Below, piece by piece: positions 1-8,558 of a stretch of DNA of 64,000 nucleotides. This DNA comes from Candidatus Magnetocorallium paracelense (GTDB taxonomy: Bacteria; Nitrospirota; Thermodesulfovibrionia; Thermodesulfovibrionales; Magnetobacteriaceae): assembly GCA_029001845.1 (NCBI GenBank), contig JAREWP010000070.1:58103-122102 (forward strand), read 5' to 3'. Made by a program: the position numbers and the translations under genes. The notes under the pieces were generated by a model. The model ran no database searches and had not been told where the DNA came from. It saw only the letters and a list, made by a program, of their open reading frames with translations. Numbering within the stretch: position 1 is the first letter of the stretch; the number at the start of each line of letters is the position of its first letter.

Positions 1-143
1 GGATGCCAAGCAGACCGCTTATTTTTAACCGTGGAGAAGCTTCGTCACAACAACCTCTTAGAAAGGGAAAAAAGACAGGAAGGAACGAGCCCTGCCCTTG
101 TGGAAGCGGCAAAAAATACAAAAAATGCTGTGAAAGACAATGA
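1..143 (+). CDS. secA: SecA C-terminal end (partial), SEC-C zinc motif
   Basis: Only the last 47 codons are in the window. The reading frame starting at base 3 is open and ends at TGA 141-143. It finishes in the motif [18 protein letters not shown], the zinc-binding SEC-C tail that binds SecB and ribosomes in SecA, the preprotein translocase ATPase. The preceding residues ([10 protein letters not shown], then a basic linker) resemble the variable linker before this motif in SecA of deltaproteobacteria. SEC-C also ends other proteins (YchJ-like, methionine aminopeptidase fusions), so the assignment rests on the linker and is probable, not certain. The start lies outside the window. Confidence 0.6.
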   Translation, partial: MPSRPLIFNRGEASSQQPLRKGKKTGRNEPCPCGSGKKYKKCCERQ

Positions 144-157
144 CCTGCCAGATATTA

Positions 158-204
158 ACTTATGCCTTGTGCCTTAATGATGTTCGGTGACCGCTTGTCG
201 GGTC
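158..204 (-). repeat. Interspersed repeat F, copy 1
   Basis: Read on the minus strand this begins GACCCGACAAGCGGTCACC and ends AAGGCATAAG. Closely similar copies lie at 39945-40005 and 61445-61499. This copy fills the gap between the secA stop and the end of the convergent kinase gene. No function is visible. Confidence 0.6.
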
Positions 205-217
205 AGGTGTATACTTG

Positions 218-2230
218 TCAGGGGTTCAGGGGAAGGGTAATTGTAAAGGTAGTTCCTTTATTCTCAATACTGTCTAACAAAATGGTTCCGCCATGTTCCT
301 TTATTATTTCCGCGCTTATCGAAAGACCGAATCCCGTTCCTTTTCCTACAGGCTTTGTCGTAAAAAAGGGCTCGAAAACTTTGCTCTTTATATCCTCGGG
401 TATTCCTTTTCCCGAATCGCTGATATCTATTCTAACAGACTCCTTTTCTTTTGAAGTTCTAATCTTTATTACTCCCTTACCGTCGATAGCGTGACTTGCA
501 TTTATAAACAAGTTCATAAAAACCTGATTCAATCTTGCCGAATAGCATGAAACGAGCGGCAGATTTCCGTATTCCTTTACAATTTCGACTCTGTTTTTGA
601 ACTCATGAATCAAAAGGCCCAGCGTCGTATCAATGGAACCGTTTATGTCGGTTTCGGTCAGCTCGGAAGCATCGACACGTGAAAATGTCTTTAAGTCCAA
701 AATAATCTCTTTCATCCTGTTGATTCCTATTTTGGAATTCTCTATAATCTCGCCAACTCTTGTTTTCAGGTAATCGTAATTAATCCTTTCTTTCTCTTTT
801 TCGATCTCTTTTATGATATCGGGAGGCAGTTGAAAAGTCTCATGTTTTTCTATGAAATCAATGATTCTCTTAAAGAATTTTCCAAGATTCCCCATGCCGG
901 AGCTGACAAAACCCAAAGGATTATTTATCTCATGCACAATACCTGCCGCCAACTGACCTATCGCTGCCATTTTTTCAGATTGTATCAGTTGTGTTTGACT
1001 GGCTTTGAGTTCTTCATTTTTGTCCTGTAATTGTTTAATAAGATTTTCTTTTATCAGCTCGGCTTTTTTCAATTCGGTTATGTCATGCGATACATGAAGG
1101 TAACCTATACGTTCTCCGTTACTGTCTATTAAAGAAGAGGCGGAAGTATAAAGAGGCAGAATCTCTCCACTTGAAATTCTGCCTCTGATCTCTTTATTTA
1201 CTCTTCCTCTTTCATTTAATTCATGTAACAGGTTTTTGGCTTCCGGAGCTTCATAAAAGATAATTTCAATGTCTTTGCCCACGACATCTTCAATATTATA
1301 ACCAAAAGTTTTCTGAGCCGATTTATTGAATTCGGTTATTCTTCCCTTTAGGTCTGTGGCAACGATTAAATCAAGAGAGCAATCTATAAGACTTTGCGCA
1401 TATTTTTGAGCCTTGTTTAATTCGTTTTCAACACGTTTCCTGGCGCTGATATCATGGGCCATACAGGTTATTCCTTCAAAATGTCCTTCACTGTTACGTA
1501 CAGTGGAGCTTGAAAAAATCACCGGTACTTTCTCGCCGGATTTTGTCAGATAAGTTCTTTCAACATCTTCTATTGTTTCCATTTTTACTAAATAGCGCAT
1601 CCATTCGTTTCTAAAAAAAAGATCGCTAAGGTCAATGACAGTATCTATATGTTTGCCCAGAAGTTCCTGCTCGTTGTAATGAAGCATTTTACATGTCGCC
1701 TCATTGACTTTCTGAATTGTACCGTCTTTAGAGATAATAATCATACTGTCAGTGAGCGACTTCATTATACTGCACTGGGTAATAAACAGGTTTTTATGCC
1801 TGCAACATTCCTCTTTTAAATCGTCTATCTCGTATTTGAATTGCAAAAGAGTATGGATTCTTAACAGGAATTCCTGCTTGTCGAATGGTTTGTTTATATA
1901 GTAAGTTCTAAAAGCCCTATCGTTTATTATCATATTGTCCGATCGTTCTTTCAGAAATACAAGAGGAAGGTTTTCGGCTGCAAGATTTTTTTTCAAAAAG
2001 TCGAGAAAAGCAGAGTTCTCCGATTCGTTTAACGTTATATCGAATACAATGAGATCGATATTCGATGCAGATGCATCGGTTTTGAGAGATAGCAGGTTTT
2101 TCTCTTTACAGCTTACATCATAACCTGCCTCGGTCAGCATTGCCGAAAGTAAATAGGGATTTTCCCCCTTTTCCGGTACTATCAGGATATGCCCATTTTT
2201 AAAGACTGTACTTTGTTCGTTCTTTTCCAT
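218..2230 (-). CDS. Multi-PAS sensor histidine kinase with N-terminal receiver-like domain
   Basis: Predicted soluble sensor histidine kinase. From the chosen start (670 residues) the order is a receiver-like domain (about residues 14-130), a PAS domain (about 160-265, 'IISKDGTIQKVNEATC'), a second PAS with PAC tail (about 275-390, 'LIVATDLKGRITEFNKSA'), a short coiled coil, a HisKA box (MAAIGQLAAGIVHEINNP, phospho-accepting His) and an HATPase_c domain with N box (NLFINASHAI), G1 (DSGKGIP) and G2 (GKGTGFGLSI). The frame opens 25 codons earlier at 2305. That extension resembles non-coding sequence near 46945-46975, so ATG 2230 is preferred, although neither start has a strong ribosome site. 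No transmembrane segment is seen. The HDOD gene lies upstream on the same strand; a shared transcript is possible but a hairpin repeat separates them. The stimulus is unknown. Confidence 0.85.
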   Translation of the reverse strand: MEKNEQSTVFKNGHILIVPEKGENPYLLSAMLTEAGYDVSCKEKNLLSLKTDASASNIDLIVFDITLNESENSAFLDFLKKNLAAENLPLVFLKERSDNMIINDRAFRTYYINKPFDKQEFLLRIHTLLQFKYEIDDLKEECCRHKNLFITQCSIMKSLTDSMIIISKDGTIQKVNEATCKMLHYNEQELLGKHIDTVIDLSDLFFRNEWMRYLVKMETIEDVERTYLTKSGEKVPVIFSSSTVRNSEGHFEGITCMAHDISARKRVENELNKAQKYAQSLIDCSLDLIVATDLKGRITEFNKSAQKTFGYNIEDVVGKDIEIIFYEAPEAKNLLHELNERGRVNKEIRGRISSGEILPLYTSASSLIDSNGERIGYLHVSHDITELKKAELIKENLIKQLQDKNEELKASQTQLIQSEKMAAIGQLAAGIVHEINNPLGFVSSGMGNLGKFFKRIIDFIEKHETFQLPPDIIKEIEKEKERINYDYLKTRVGEIIENSKIGINRMKEIILDLKTFSRVDASELTETDINGSIDTTLGLLIHEFKNRVEIVKEYGNLPLVSCYSARLNQVFMNLFINASHAIDGKGVIKIRTSKEKESVRIDISDSGKGIPEDIKSKVFEPFFTTKPVGKGTGFGLSISAEIIKEHGGTILLDSIENKGTTFTITLPLNP

Positions 2231-2341
2231 AAAATGTTGGTATAGCAAAATGTTTCGATTTTTTATAAGTAAACGTCCATGGCCTTCCGGGCTGCCACAA
2301 AACATGAAAATATTTTAGTTGTAATAGATGCATATTATATT

Positions 2342-2421
2342 TTAACTACGAAGGTCGCGAAGAGCACGAAGTTTTTAAAGAAATTCTTTTTTCTTAGTGC
2401 TCTTTGTGACCTTCGTAGTTA
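2342..2421. repeat. Long imperfect inverted repeat between HDOD and kinase genes
   Basis: The left arm AACTACGAAGGTCGCGAAG is mirrored by CTTTGTGACCTTCGTAGTT on the right, around an A/T-rich centre. The arms are about 28 bases. It could act as a transcript-processing or terminating hairpin between the two minus-strand genes, or be an interspersed palindromic unit. Only one copy is in this window. Confidence 0.6.
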
Positions 2422-2475
2422 TTTAAATAAAGTCCTTTTGGGGCTTATTTTCGGGATAAAACGATTGCCATTGTC

Positions 2476-3321
2476 TCAGCTCATAAAAGAGAGTTTTTCG
2501 TCAATAAATCTCAGTTTGAATTCATCAATAATTTCATCCATGCCCTCATCGGTAATGGCCAGGTCTTTCATCTTTTGAACCTCACTGTCACACAACTCAG
2601 GTAATTGGGTGTTATAACCGACTCCCAGCTTTAAGCACAGGCAGTCAGCAAGGTTGACGATATGGCAAAGGCTTCTGAATGTTTCGTCAGGTTCTATATG
2701 ATGGCATGAATGGTGCCTTGCAGCCAGCTCGATCAACTCATTCGAAAACTTCCACTGTTTAAAAAGTATGGCTCCTACGTCCTGATGCGTGAATCCGAAC
2801 AATTCTCTTTCAATTTCATAAAAGGCTCTTTTTTCGGCATGAACTTTTTGGTCAACTTTTGCATATTCATCGGGGTAAAGATTTATGAGTATTGCTTTCC
2901 CGATATCGTGCAACAATCCTCCGATTATAAAAGTCTCTACCTTTTTGTTGTATACTTTCTGCTTTTGTGCTATCAAACCTGCTGCGATCGAAACACCTAT
3001 CGCATGCTCCCATAGTCTTTCTCCGAGAGGGCCTATATTGTTATATATATCCTTGGTGGCAATAGCAATCGCAATATCCTTTATGGCGCTGAGTCCCATT
3101 GTAACGATCGCCTCGGAAATCGTGTCGATCCTTCTTGTTTCACCATAACGAGAGGAGGTTGCAACCTTTATGACTCTGGACGTTAATGCCTGATCCCTTG
3201 TAATGACTGCCTGTATGTCGTCTGCACTTGACTTCGGATCGTTTACAAGATTCATAATCTGAATAGCTGCAACAGGCATTGCAGGCAGGGCGCCCTCTTT
3301 TAAAATATCTTCGATATTCAT
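2476..3321 (-). CDS. HDOD domain signalling protein
   Basis: A 281-residue protein that is essentially a single HDOD domain, a metal-free or degenerate relative of HD-GYP/HD phosphohydrolases used in signalling. The N-terminal helix 'LPAMPVAAIQIMNLVND' and the segment 'ITRDQALTSRVIKVATSSRYG' are typical of the family. An HD-type stretch 'GGLLHDIGKAILI' retains an HD pair, and 'ARHHSCHH' follows. HDOD proteins commonly sit beside sensor kinases and chemotaxis proteins, as here. Substrate and partner cannot be read from sequence. A related but longer HDOD protein is at 60064-61194. Confidence 0.88.
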   Translation of the reverse strand: MNIEDILKEGALPAMPVAAIQIMNLVNDPKSSADDIQAVITRDQALTSRVIKVATSSRYGETRRIDTISEAIVTMGLSAIKDIAIAIATKDIYNNIGPLGERLWEHAIGVSIAAGLIAQKQKVYNKKVETFIIGGLLHDIGKAILINLYPDEYAKVDQKVHAEKRAFYEIERELFGFTHQDVGAILFKQWKFSNELIELAARHHSCHHIEPDETFRSLCHIVNLADCLCLKLGVGYNTQLPELCDSEVQKMKDLAITDEGMDEIIDEFKLRFIDEKLSFMS

Positions 3322-3663
3322 GACATTAGTACATATATTATAGGAAAATATTTTATTTTTGCAAGCATTGAAGTATGTATATTAAAGAAACAGATGAAGT
3401 TTGATGAGGTAAGTATCCATGGCAATTATCAATCTCATGGCCTTTCAAGGTGATTAAAAGCCTCTCCATTCTGATTCCCCTCTATCAAGCTTGCCGGGCA
3501 ACTCGATCTATCAGCTTTAACTATGTAACATCACCTCAACCTGGTGTAGTCAGGAGTTGTGTTGACAGTTTGTGACCTGTTTTCGTAGAAAACAGGTCGC
3601 GGCCCTCCGAATTAGTTATAATATTTAACCTAAAAAAAACAAATAACTAAAAGGAGGAATACC
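3322..3663. other. Intergenic stretch upstream of the IS remnant
   Basis: No coding potential is seen between the HDOD start and the transposase remnant. The last ~110 bases contain the putative left end of the dead insertion sequence (around 3543-3560) and its leader with a clear ribosome site AAGGAGGA at 3651-3658. Confidence 0.5.
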
Positions 3664-4270
3664 GTGACACAATAAAAGCATATCATAGATCGCAAGTTAA
3701 GTATAGTGAAGTTATCGGAGAATTTAGGCAACATAAGTGATGCGTGCCGAAAGTTGGGAGTAAGTCGTCAGCACTATTACGATATAAAGAGGGCACTTGA
3801 AGAGGAAGGAATAGAGGGTCTTTTGGAGAAGGCCCGAAACAAACCGAGAATAAATAACCGTGTGGCGCCTGAGATAGAAGAGACATTACTGAATTACAGC
3901 CTTGAGTATCCGACTTACGGCCAGGTGCGGGTAGCCAATGCAAATGAACCAACGGCTGTACAGAAAGATTCAACCAGACCCTGTTGGATGAGTTTTATAA
4001 AGTTGCTTTCAGAAAGAAACTCTATTCCTCTTTAGAGGATATTCAGAGAGACCTGGATGAGTTTCTTTATAAATATAATCATGAAAGAACCAATCAGGGA
4101 AAACACTGCAGGGGACGCACTCCCATGGAAACTTTTTCAGAGAGTCTTGACCTCTGCAATCAATATGTTCATAATGATAAGGAGGTGATTAAAGAAGCTG
4201 CTTAGTCGATGGATAGGGAGGGCCTCTTGTCAACGCTTTTAGTGACTAAATAATATGGGGTAGTCAGGAA
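3543..4270. mobile_element. Degenerate IS481-like insertion sequence (approximate limits)
   Basis: The limits are estimates. The outer segments share the direct repeat GTAGTCAGGA (left about 3544-3553, right about 4260-4269 with one inserted A just after), which may be a target duplication. Inside, GTTGACA occurs near the left end and in inverted form (TGTCAAC) near the right end. The single gene inside is dead (see 3664-4205), so the element cannot move by itself. Confidence 0.45.
3664..4205 (+). pseudogene. IS481/rve-type transposase remnant, internally deleted
   Basis: A good ribosome site (AAGGAGGA) precedes GTG 3664, but the fourth codon is TAA. Past that stop the frame continues as a helix-turn-helix transposase N-terminus ('NISDACRKLGVSRQHYYDIKRAL'), open to about 3940. 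It then jumps to another frame encoding 'TNGCTERFNQTLLDEFY', the end of a DDE integrase core with the catalytic Glu, and a C-terminal tail ending at 4205. Most of the rve core, including both catalytic Asp residues, is absent. This is therefore a transposase with a nonsense mutation and a large internal deletion. It is non-functional. Confidence 0.85.
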
Positions 4271-4309
4271 GTTCGCACTCCTCTGAATGCGATTATCGGC
4301 ATGTTATGA
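4262..4309 (+). pseudogene. Relic of a histidine kinase HisKA motif
   Basis: In the frame from 4262 the bases read SQEVRTPLNAIIGML followed by TGA at 4307-4309. This matches the canonical HisKA phospho-acceptor region of hybrid kinases (usually SHEVRTPLNAIIGM), with the His codon changed to Gln. No other part of a kinase is recognisable on either side. It probably marks a kinase gene lost when the IS inserted and rearranged. It is only 15 codons, but the motif is very specific. Confidence 0.55.
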
Positions 4310-4809
4310 CCGGATTTATTATTAAATACATAGTGATCTCTGCACTTATTTTTTTCGTAATTTCATTTAAACCGGTAACCGATGTTATTGACATCAACGG
4401 TCTTTACTCTGAGGCGGTTGCTGCATTTTCAACTGCCTTTCTAAAGGCCCTCGATCTGCCCTGTTCTCAAAATGGTACGATCATTCAGCTCCCTGCTTTG
4501 GCATTAAAAGTAGATTTCGGATGTAACGGACTTGAAACAGTACTGATATATTCCGTTGCCGTACTGGCCTTTCCGGCGAGCCGGAGGCTGAAGGCAATCG
4601 GTCTGATATGCGGATTTTTACTTATTCAGTTACTAAATATTGCAAGAATCGCCCTGCTGGTATTATCGGGTATATATTTTAGAGAGCATTTTGATGTTCT
4701 CCATATATACTTTGCACAGGGAATTATGATAGCGCTTTCGCTCTTCATGTTTATTTATTATCTGGAGTTTGTCCAAAGAACAGACCGCAAGGTGCAACCA
4801 AATAATTAA
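4306..4809 (+). CDS. Exosortase (XrtH-like), orphan
   Basis: A 167-residue polytopic membrane protein of the exosortase/archaeosortase family. These are cysteine transpeptidase-like enzymes that cleave C-terminal sorting tails (PEP-CTERM and related) of exported proteins. The family triad is present: Cys73 in DFGCNGLE, Arg114 in NIARI and His133 in LHIYFAQ, set in about five hydrophobic helices. The short length and the 'VLAFPAS' segment after the Cys helix are like exosortase H. No sorting-tail substrate and no exopolysaccharide operon is next to it. The start overlaps a kinase relic and has no clear ribosome site, so expression is uncertain. Calling the XrtH subtype is inference. Confidence 0.75.
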   Translation: MTGFIIKYIVISALIFFVISFKPVTDVIDINGLYSEAVAAFSTAFLKALDLPCSQNGTIIQLPALALKVDFGCNGLETVLIYSVAVLAFPASRRLKAIGLICGFLLIQLLNIARIALLVLSGIYFREHFDVLHIYFAQGIMIALSLFMFIYYLEFVQRTDRKVQPNN

Positions 4810-4811
4810 CT

Positions 4812-4970
4812 AAAAAAAGCATTTAGCTGTCAGCCATCAGCTATCAGCCCTTTAATTACAGCACTTTATGGTTTATAACAGATTCACCCATAAGGTTAAG
4901 CTTATTATTGGCATAACATCAATTCTTTCCTTAGCTGAAGGCTTACCGCTGATAGCCGACTGCTGTTTTT
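4812..4970. repeat. Interspersed repeat family B, copy 1 (MITE-like)
   Basis: About 159 bases, bounded by A-run/T-run ends with imperfect inverted repeats (left GCATTTAGCTGTCAGCC; right end reads inverted as CAGCAGTCGGCTATCAG). Its core GGCATAACATCAATTCTTTCC is also found in the copies at 15846-15997, 20742-20894 (inverted) and 56393-56698 (inverted). No coding capacity. Confidence 0.75.
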
Positions 4971-4990
4971 ACAAGGATTAATCGCTATTC

Positions 4991-5033
4991 AGGCACAAGG
5001 CATAAGAAAAATCCAATCTTATGCCTTGTGCCT
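4991..5033. terminator. Hairpin between convergent exosortase and pilX genes
   Basis: AGGCACAAGGCATAAG at 4991-5006 is exactly mirrored by CTTATGCCTTGTGCCT at 5018-5033, with an 11-base loop. It lies between two convergent genes and could terminate both, but it has no clear U tract. It uses the same GGCATAAG words as repeat F. Confidence 0.45.
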
Positions 5034-5099
5034 GTTGCCTTTTGCCATAACTAAAGTGTCGCTGTAGTATTAAGATTTCAGTTAATAAAAAGCCGGGTG

Positions 5100-5735
5100 C
5101 TATTTGAACGCATATTTGTAAATGGCTCCTACACCCACTTTGGCTCCCACAGAAGAATAGAGGTCTCTTGCATAAGAGTTTACGCTATAGAACACTTGTC
5201 CGCTTTTTGCAGAACCTTTACCCAGCCCCTGATAACCTGATGCAAACTCAAGGGCCGCTCCCTCGGAATAGGCAGGCATGATATAATCGATATCGACATC
5301 TATGGTTACATATTTCATTGAGGGACTATACGTGCCATACATATATGTTTCATAGGATACATCGGCATCCGATGAATCGCTAAGGGGATCGTCGTGAAAC
5401 TCAGTTGCAGGATCGAAACTCTCTAAGGTGTTTAAATCCTTTAATATGTTTTGATCTTTAACAAGCCAACTATAGTTCTGAGAGACACCTGTATTATAAA
5501 CGACATGCTCGATAATCGGCCTGCTCAACTCAATGCCGCTTTCCGCTACAGTGCGATTTATGTCTTTATGTTTCTGATGACCTGCCATTAAAATACCTGT
5601 CTTAGATGAGGAGATAGACAACAAACCCGTGGCGCTGAGTACCAGCAAAAGAAGCATAACATACATCAATGTAAAGCCTTCCTGTTTTCTGAATGAAGTC
5701 GTTTTAAAATTATTTATTACTCTATTTTTTTTCAT
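5100..5735 (-). CDS. pilX: PilX-type minor pilin assembly protein
   Basis: A 211-residue protein with a type IV pilin-like N-terminus. After about 17 cytoplasmic residues comes QEGFTLMYVMLLLLVLSAT, a hydrophobic helix lacking a classical G/FTLxE pilin cleavage context, as is usual for PilX proteins. The segment 'SSSKTGILMAGHQKHKDINRTVAESGIE' is characteristic of the PilX N-terminal domain. PilX works with FimT, PilV, PilW and PilY1 in priming and capping type IV pili. It is the last gene of the minus-strand minor pilin set. The ribosome site is weak. Confidence 0.75.
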   Translation of the reverse strand: MKKNRVINNFKTTSFRKQEGFTLMYVMLLLLVLSATGLLSISSSKTGILMAGHQKHKDINRTVAESGIELSRPIIEHVVYNTGVSQNYSWLVKDQNILKDLNTLESFDPATEFHDDPLSDSSDADVSYETYMYGTYSPSMKYVTIDVDIDYIMPAYSEGAALEFASGYQGLGKGSAKSGQVFYSVNSYARDLYSSVGAKVGVGAIYKYAFK

Positions 5736-6073
5736 AACTCTCTATCAGGTCGATTTTCTTCAACCCGGTCCTCCTTTCAATCTTTATTTAATCTGTTACT
5801 AATGTTATTAGTAACTTGAATGGTCAGCAAAAGCAATATATGTCGGTTGATTCTTAATTTATATATAGCAACTTTCATGCCTGTTATAAATGTAAGAAAG
5901 GCAGGTAAAATAGGCGTTATTCAATGTCATAACTCTTGGGAGTGTGTAAGTTATTACATAATATTATGTATCGTCGTACCTGAATTTCGGAAATTTCAAT
6001 CTTAAGGAAATTAATTTAAATAGAATTGAGGAAACGATTTGTTTTGGTCGGTAATTGCATGGCGAATTGGCCT
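5736..6073. other. Intergenic stretch between lipoprotein gene and pilX
   Basis: About 340 A/T-rich bases with no convincing gene. AGGAGG at about 5769-5774 lies on the plus strand and does not serve pilX. The open frame at 5820-6005 (plus) has neither a ribosome site nor recognisable content. Confidence 0.4.
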
Positions 6074-6955
6074 CTAATTTACATCGACACTGAACTCCAC
6101 TTTTGTTTCTCCTGTATGGCCATCGGTTAGGTTGACTATAATTTTATGGCTGCCTCTGTCATCCAATACAGGTCTCCATGTAATTTCTCCGGTAGATTCG
6201 TTTATCTCCATTCCTTCAGGTCCTTCAAGCAAATCGTATACAATTTCATCATTGTCCGGATCCTCGCCGAAAACTGTTTGAGAGAACAGGCCATCTTTAA
6301 ATGTTGATTCACTTATATGTACTGTAGGCGGCGAGTTGTCGATAATAGTGTAAAGTCTTAGGGACTCTCCTGAAACAATTCCGTCATCGGGCGTGATTTC
6401 AACGGAAATTCTGTCGCCGCGAACAATGTTGATTTTACCTAATGTTCCCTCAATCATCCCCGGCAAAAGGTCAAAATTTTTGAACCACCTGTAATCCAAA
6501 ATAACGGAATCGTCATCTACATCAACTGCCTCGACATTTACTTTTAGGATATCCTTAACACCCGGTTTTTCAGGAACGATCCGCGCCCCCTTAATCAGAG
6601 GAGGAGAATTGACAATAACGACTTCATCGGACTCGTAATCCCCTGCATCGGTTTTCAATGTAACAACTGCAAAAATCTTGTCGCCTCTCTTAAGTTTATC
6701 GGTCTTAAATAATCGTTCATTCGCTTTGGGGACAAGGTTGTTGTTTACAAACCATTTGAAAGTCACTTGATCGGAAGACAATTTATGAAGCCCTACTGAC
6801 AGGGTATCCCCTTTTTGAGGTGTTTGGGGAGCTAAGGTGATGTTATAATTTTTTGCAGTTTTATTACCGGTTGACGTCGGCGTTTTCCGGCTGTCGCTGT
6901 TGTTGCATCCATAAAAAAACGGCAGTAAAATTAAAAGTAAAATAAGAATTTTCAT
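6074..6955 (-). CDS. Secreted lipoprotein with Ig-like/cadherin-like repeats
   Basis: A 293-residue predicted lipoprotein. The N-terminus MKILILLLILLPFFYGC is a lipoprotein signal peptide with Cys17 as the modified residue. The rest is built of about three beta-sandwich repeats. Two share the pattern 'V..D..SPP', where each repeat ends in a short '(V/D)NSPP' linker ('VNSPPLIKGARIVPEKP', 'IDNSPPTVHIS'). The last domain has the Ig-like signature 'GMEINESTGEITWRP'. It lies between pilW and pilX on the same strand, so a pilus-associated or envelope adhesion role is inferred. No direct family match to a named Pil protein is seen. Confidence 0.7.
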   Translation of the reverse strand: MKILILLLILLPFFYGCNNSDSRKTPTSTGNKTAKNYNITLAPQTPQKGDTLSVGLHKLSSDQVTFKWFVNNNLVPKANERLFKTDKLKRGDKIFAVVTLKTDAGDYESDEVVIVNSPPLIKGARIVPEKPGVKDILKVNVEAVDVDDDSVILDYRWFKNFDLLPGMIEGTLGKINIVRGDRISVEITPDDGIVSGESLRLYTIIDNSPPTVHISESTFKDGLFSQTVFGEDPDNDEIVYDLLEGPEGMEINESTGEITWRPVLDDRGSHKIIVNLTDGHTGETKVEFSVDVN

Positions 6956-7084
6956 TAAAAGAATTAATATTATGCCATGTAATCTGTTTATGATTATTCG
7001 GGGGGTGTTTTATTGAATAATAAAGACAACCCCCTGATCCCCCTTTAAAATGGGGAATTTATTTAGGTAGATAATAAGTATTTA

Positions 7085-8074
7085 TTACTGTTGCAAATCG
7101 ATTCTCTTTGACCAGAGCCTCCTTTTGTAACCATCTGTTTCTTCTTCGGAAGCATAAACATCGTCAATGTCGTCATCTGTGTCATCATTAAGATCAGCGA
7201 CGATATCATTTTTTCTGCCCTTTCCCTTATAGCTTGGAGATGCAGATGCCGATCTGGAGAGGATATATGTAGAAATACTTGTAATATCGGAACTGACGCT
7301 ACATGGGGGGGTCGTGACAGGCAGACAGCCGAACTGCATATCCTCGATATTCTCGGCTATGGTTATTTTCTTCTGAGGTTTTCCTATACGACTTATTCTT
7401 CTCAGCACATCTCTCCCCGAGTCCTCCAGTCTCTCTCTCTCATAGGTAAGATCTTCAACGAGATATATAGGCGTGTTTTGTGGAAAAGTCTTTGAAAAAG
7501 GATCGGTAAGCGTTAGAATTACCGGGCTCGTTGAAGTAATACTCGCTATTTCCGACATCTGTATGCCTGAAAAGGAGATGTATTTTTTGTCTGAAATATT
7601 AAACTCAACACTCGATTCGTACTCGATCTCTACTGTGTTGCTGCCCATTATCGTGGCGTTCACCGTTGTACCCATCAATTCAAAACCGCCCAGTAAAACA
7701 AGAGCATCACTGGGGACGGTGTCTTCCGGATCTGAAGTTAAACCGCTGGGGTATAGTTTGGGTTGTACATTGTTAACAATATTTATGGGAGCACTGTTAC
7801 CGTTTATACTATACTGACCGTCAGGCAGTCCCCCGAAGCCTGCCTCTCTTATGTCTCTTTCCATGAGATCGGTCGTTATCTTTGCCGTAGATTGCAATTC
7901 AACTGTTTGGTCCTGTGTCGTAAACAGTCGTTTTTGCACATTAAAAACCGTTGTCGCGGCAGCCACAATCATCATGCTTATGACTGTTGACACCATCAGC
8001 TCAACAAGAGTAAAACCCCTGTTGTCATTCAGTAGCACCATGTAATTATTATTGTCCTTTTTTGTAATATTCAT
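7085..8074 (-). CDS. pilW: PilW-type minor pilin
   Basis: Type IV pilus minor pilin. The start chosen is ATG 8074, preceded by GAAGGAG at six bases; the frame is open to 8116 but those codons overlap the end of pilV. The prepilin cleavage site is NDNRGFTLVELM, followed by a hydrophobic helix, the signal for prepilin peptidase PilD. The C-terminal half is PilW-like, with 'RDIREAGFGG' shortly after the helix, a hallmark of PilW. It follows pilV by 14 bases in the same direction. It forms part of the pilus tip complex with PilV, PilX, FimT and PilY1. Confidence 0.85.
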   Translation of the reverse strand: MNITKKDNNNYMVLLNDNRGFTLVELMVSTVISMMIVAAATTVFNVQKRLFTTQDQTVELQSTAKITTDLMERDIREAGFGGLPDGQYSINGNSAPINIVNNVQPKLYPSGLTSDPEDTVPSDALVLLGGFELMGTTVNATIMGSNTVEIEYESSVEFNISDKKYISFSGIQMSEIASITSTSPVILTLTDPFSKTFPQNTPIYLVEDLTYERERLEDSGRDVLRRISRIGKPQKKITIAENIEDMQFGCLPVTTPPCSVSSDITSISTYILSRSASASPSYKGKGRKNDIVADLNDDTDDDIDDVYASEEETDGYKRRLWSKRIDLQQ

Positions 8075-8088
8075 TTTGCACTCCTTCA

Positions 8089-8553
8089 TTAATATGGACT
8101 TGCGCTTAGGTCCCACTTAAGAGTTTTTAAAGTAATGCTTTTGATAATGGGATTGCCCGTGGGCTCGCCTGTAAAGGGGTCGATTTCAACGCGCGGGTCG
8201 ACCCAGGTGATTTCCACCTTGATTTCTCTGGAACCTGGTATTGGTGAGCCATCTAATACTTCCCAGTAGCGGTTGTATTTAATATTCGGTTTCGTACTGT
8301 CAGGTACAATATCCGTATTGTCGAGATCATTTAAATTTGAGTATGTAATATTGTCATAATCCATGCCCTTGACCAGCTCAACGGAATCCTCACCTATGGC
8401 AACGGCTTCGCTTATATACCTGCTGTTAACGTTTCCTCGAATACCTATAATCTGCATTCCCATAACTCCCAACAAGCCGATAGTCATGATAAGCATTGAA
8501 ATGAGCACCTCGACCAGTGTCATTCCCCTGTTGTTTAATAAATTTTTTATCAT
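8089..8553 (-). CDS. pilV: PilV-type minor pilin
   Basis: Minor pilin of about 154 residues from the chosen ATG 8553, which has ribosome site GAGGTGAG overlapping the end of fimT. The N-terminus NNRGMTLVEVLISMLIMTIGLLG is a classic PilV prepilin signal and helix with Glu at +5 after cleavage. The downstream domain is short, with 'IKVEITW' near the end as is usual in PilV. It sits five bases after the fimT stop, consistent with translational coupling. Processed by prepilin peptidase and assembled at the pilus tip. Confidence 0.85.
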   Translation of the reverse strand: MIKNLLNNRGMTLVEVLISMLIMTIGLLGVMGMQIIGIRGNVNSRYISEAVAIGEDSVELVKGMDYDNITYSNLNDLDNTDIVPDSTKPNIKYNRYWEVLDGSPIPGSREIKVEITWVDPRVEIDPFTGEPTGNPIIKSITLKTLKWDLSASPY

Positions 8554-8558
8554 AATGC

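Noticed and set aside
2231..2305. Extra 25 codons at the start of the PAS kinase
   Set aside because: The segment resembles non-coding DNA near 46945-46975 and adds no domain; ATG 2230 is preferred.
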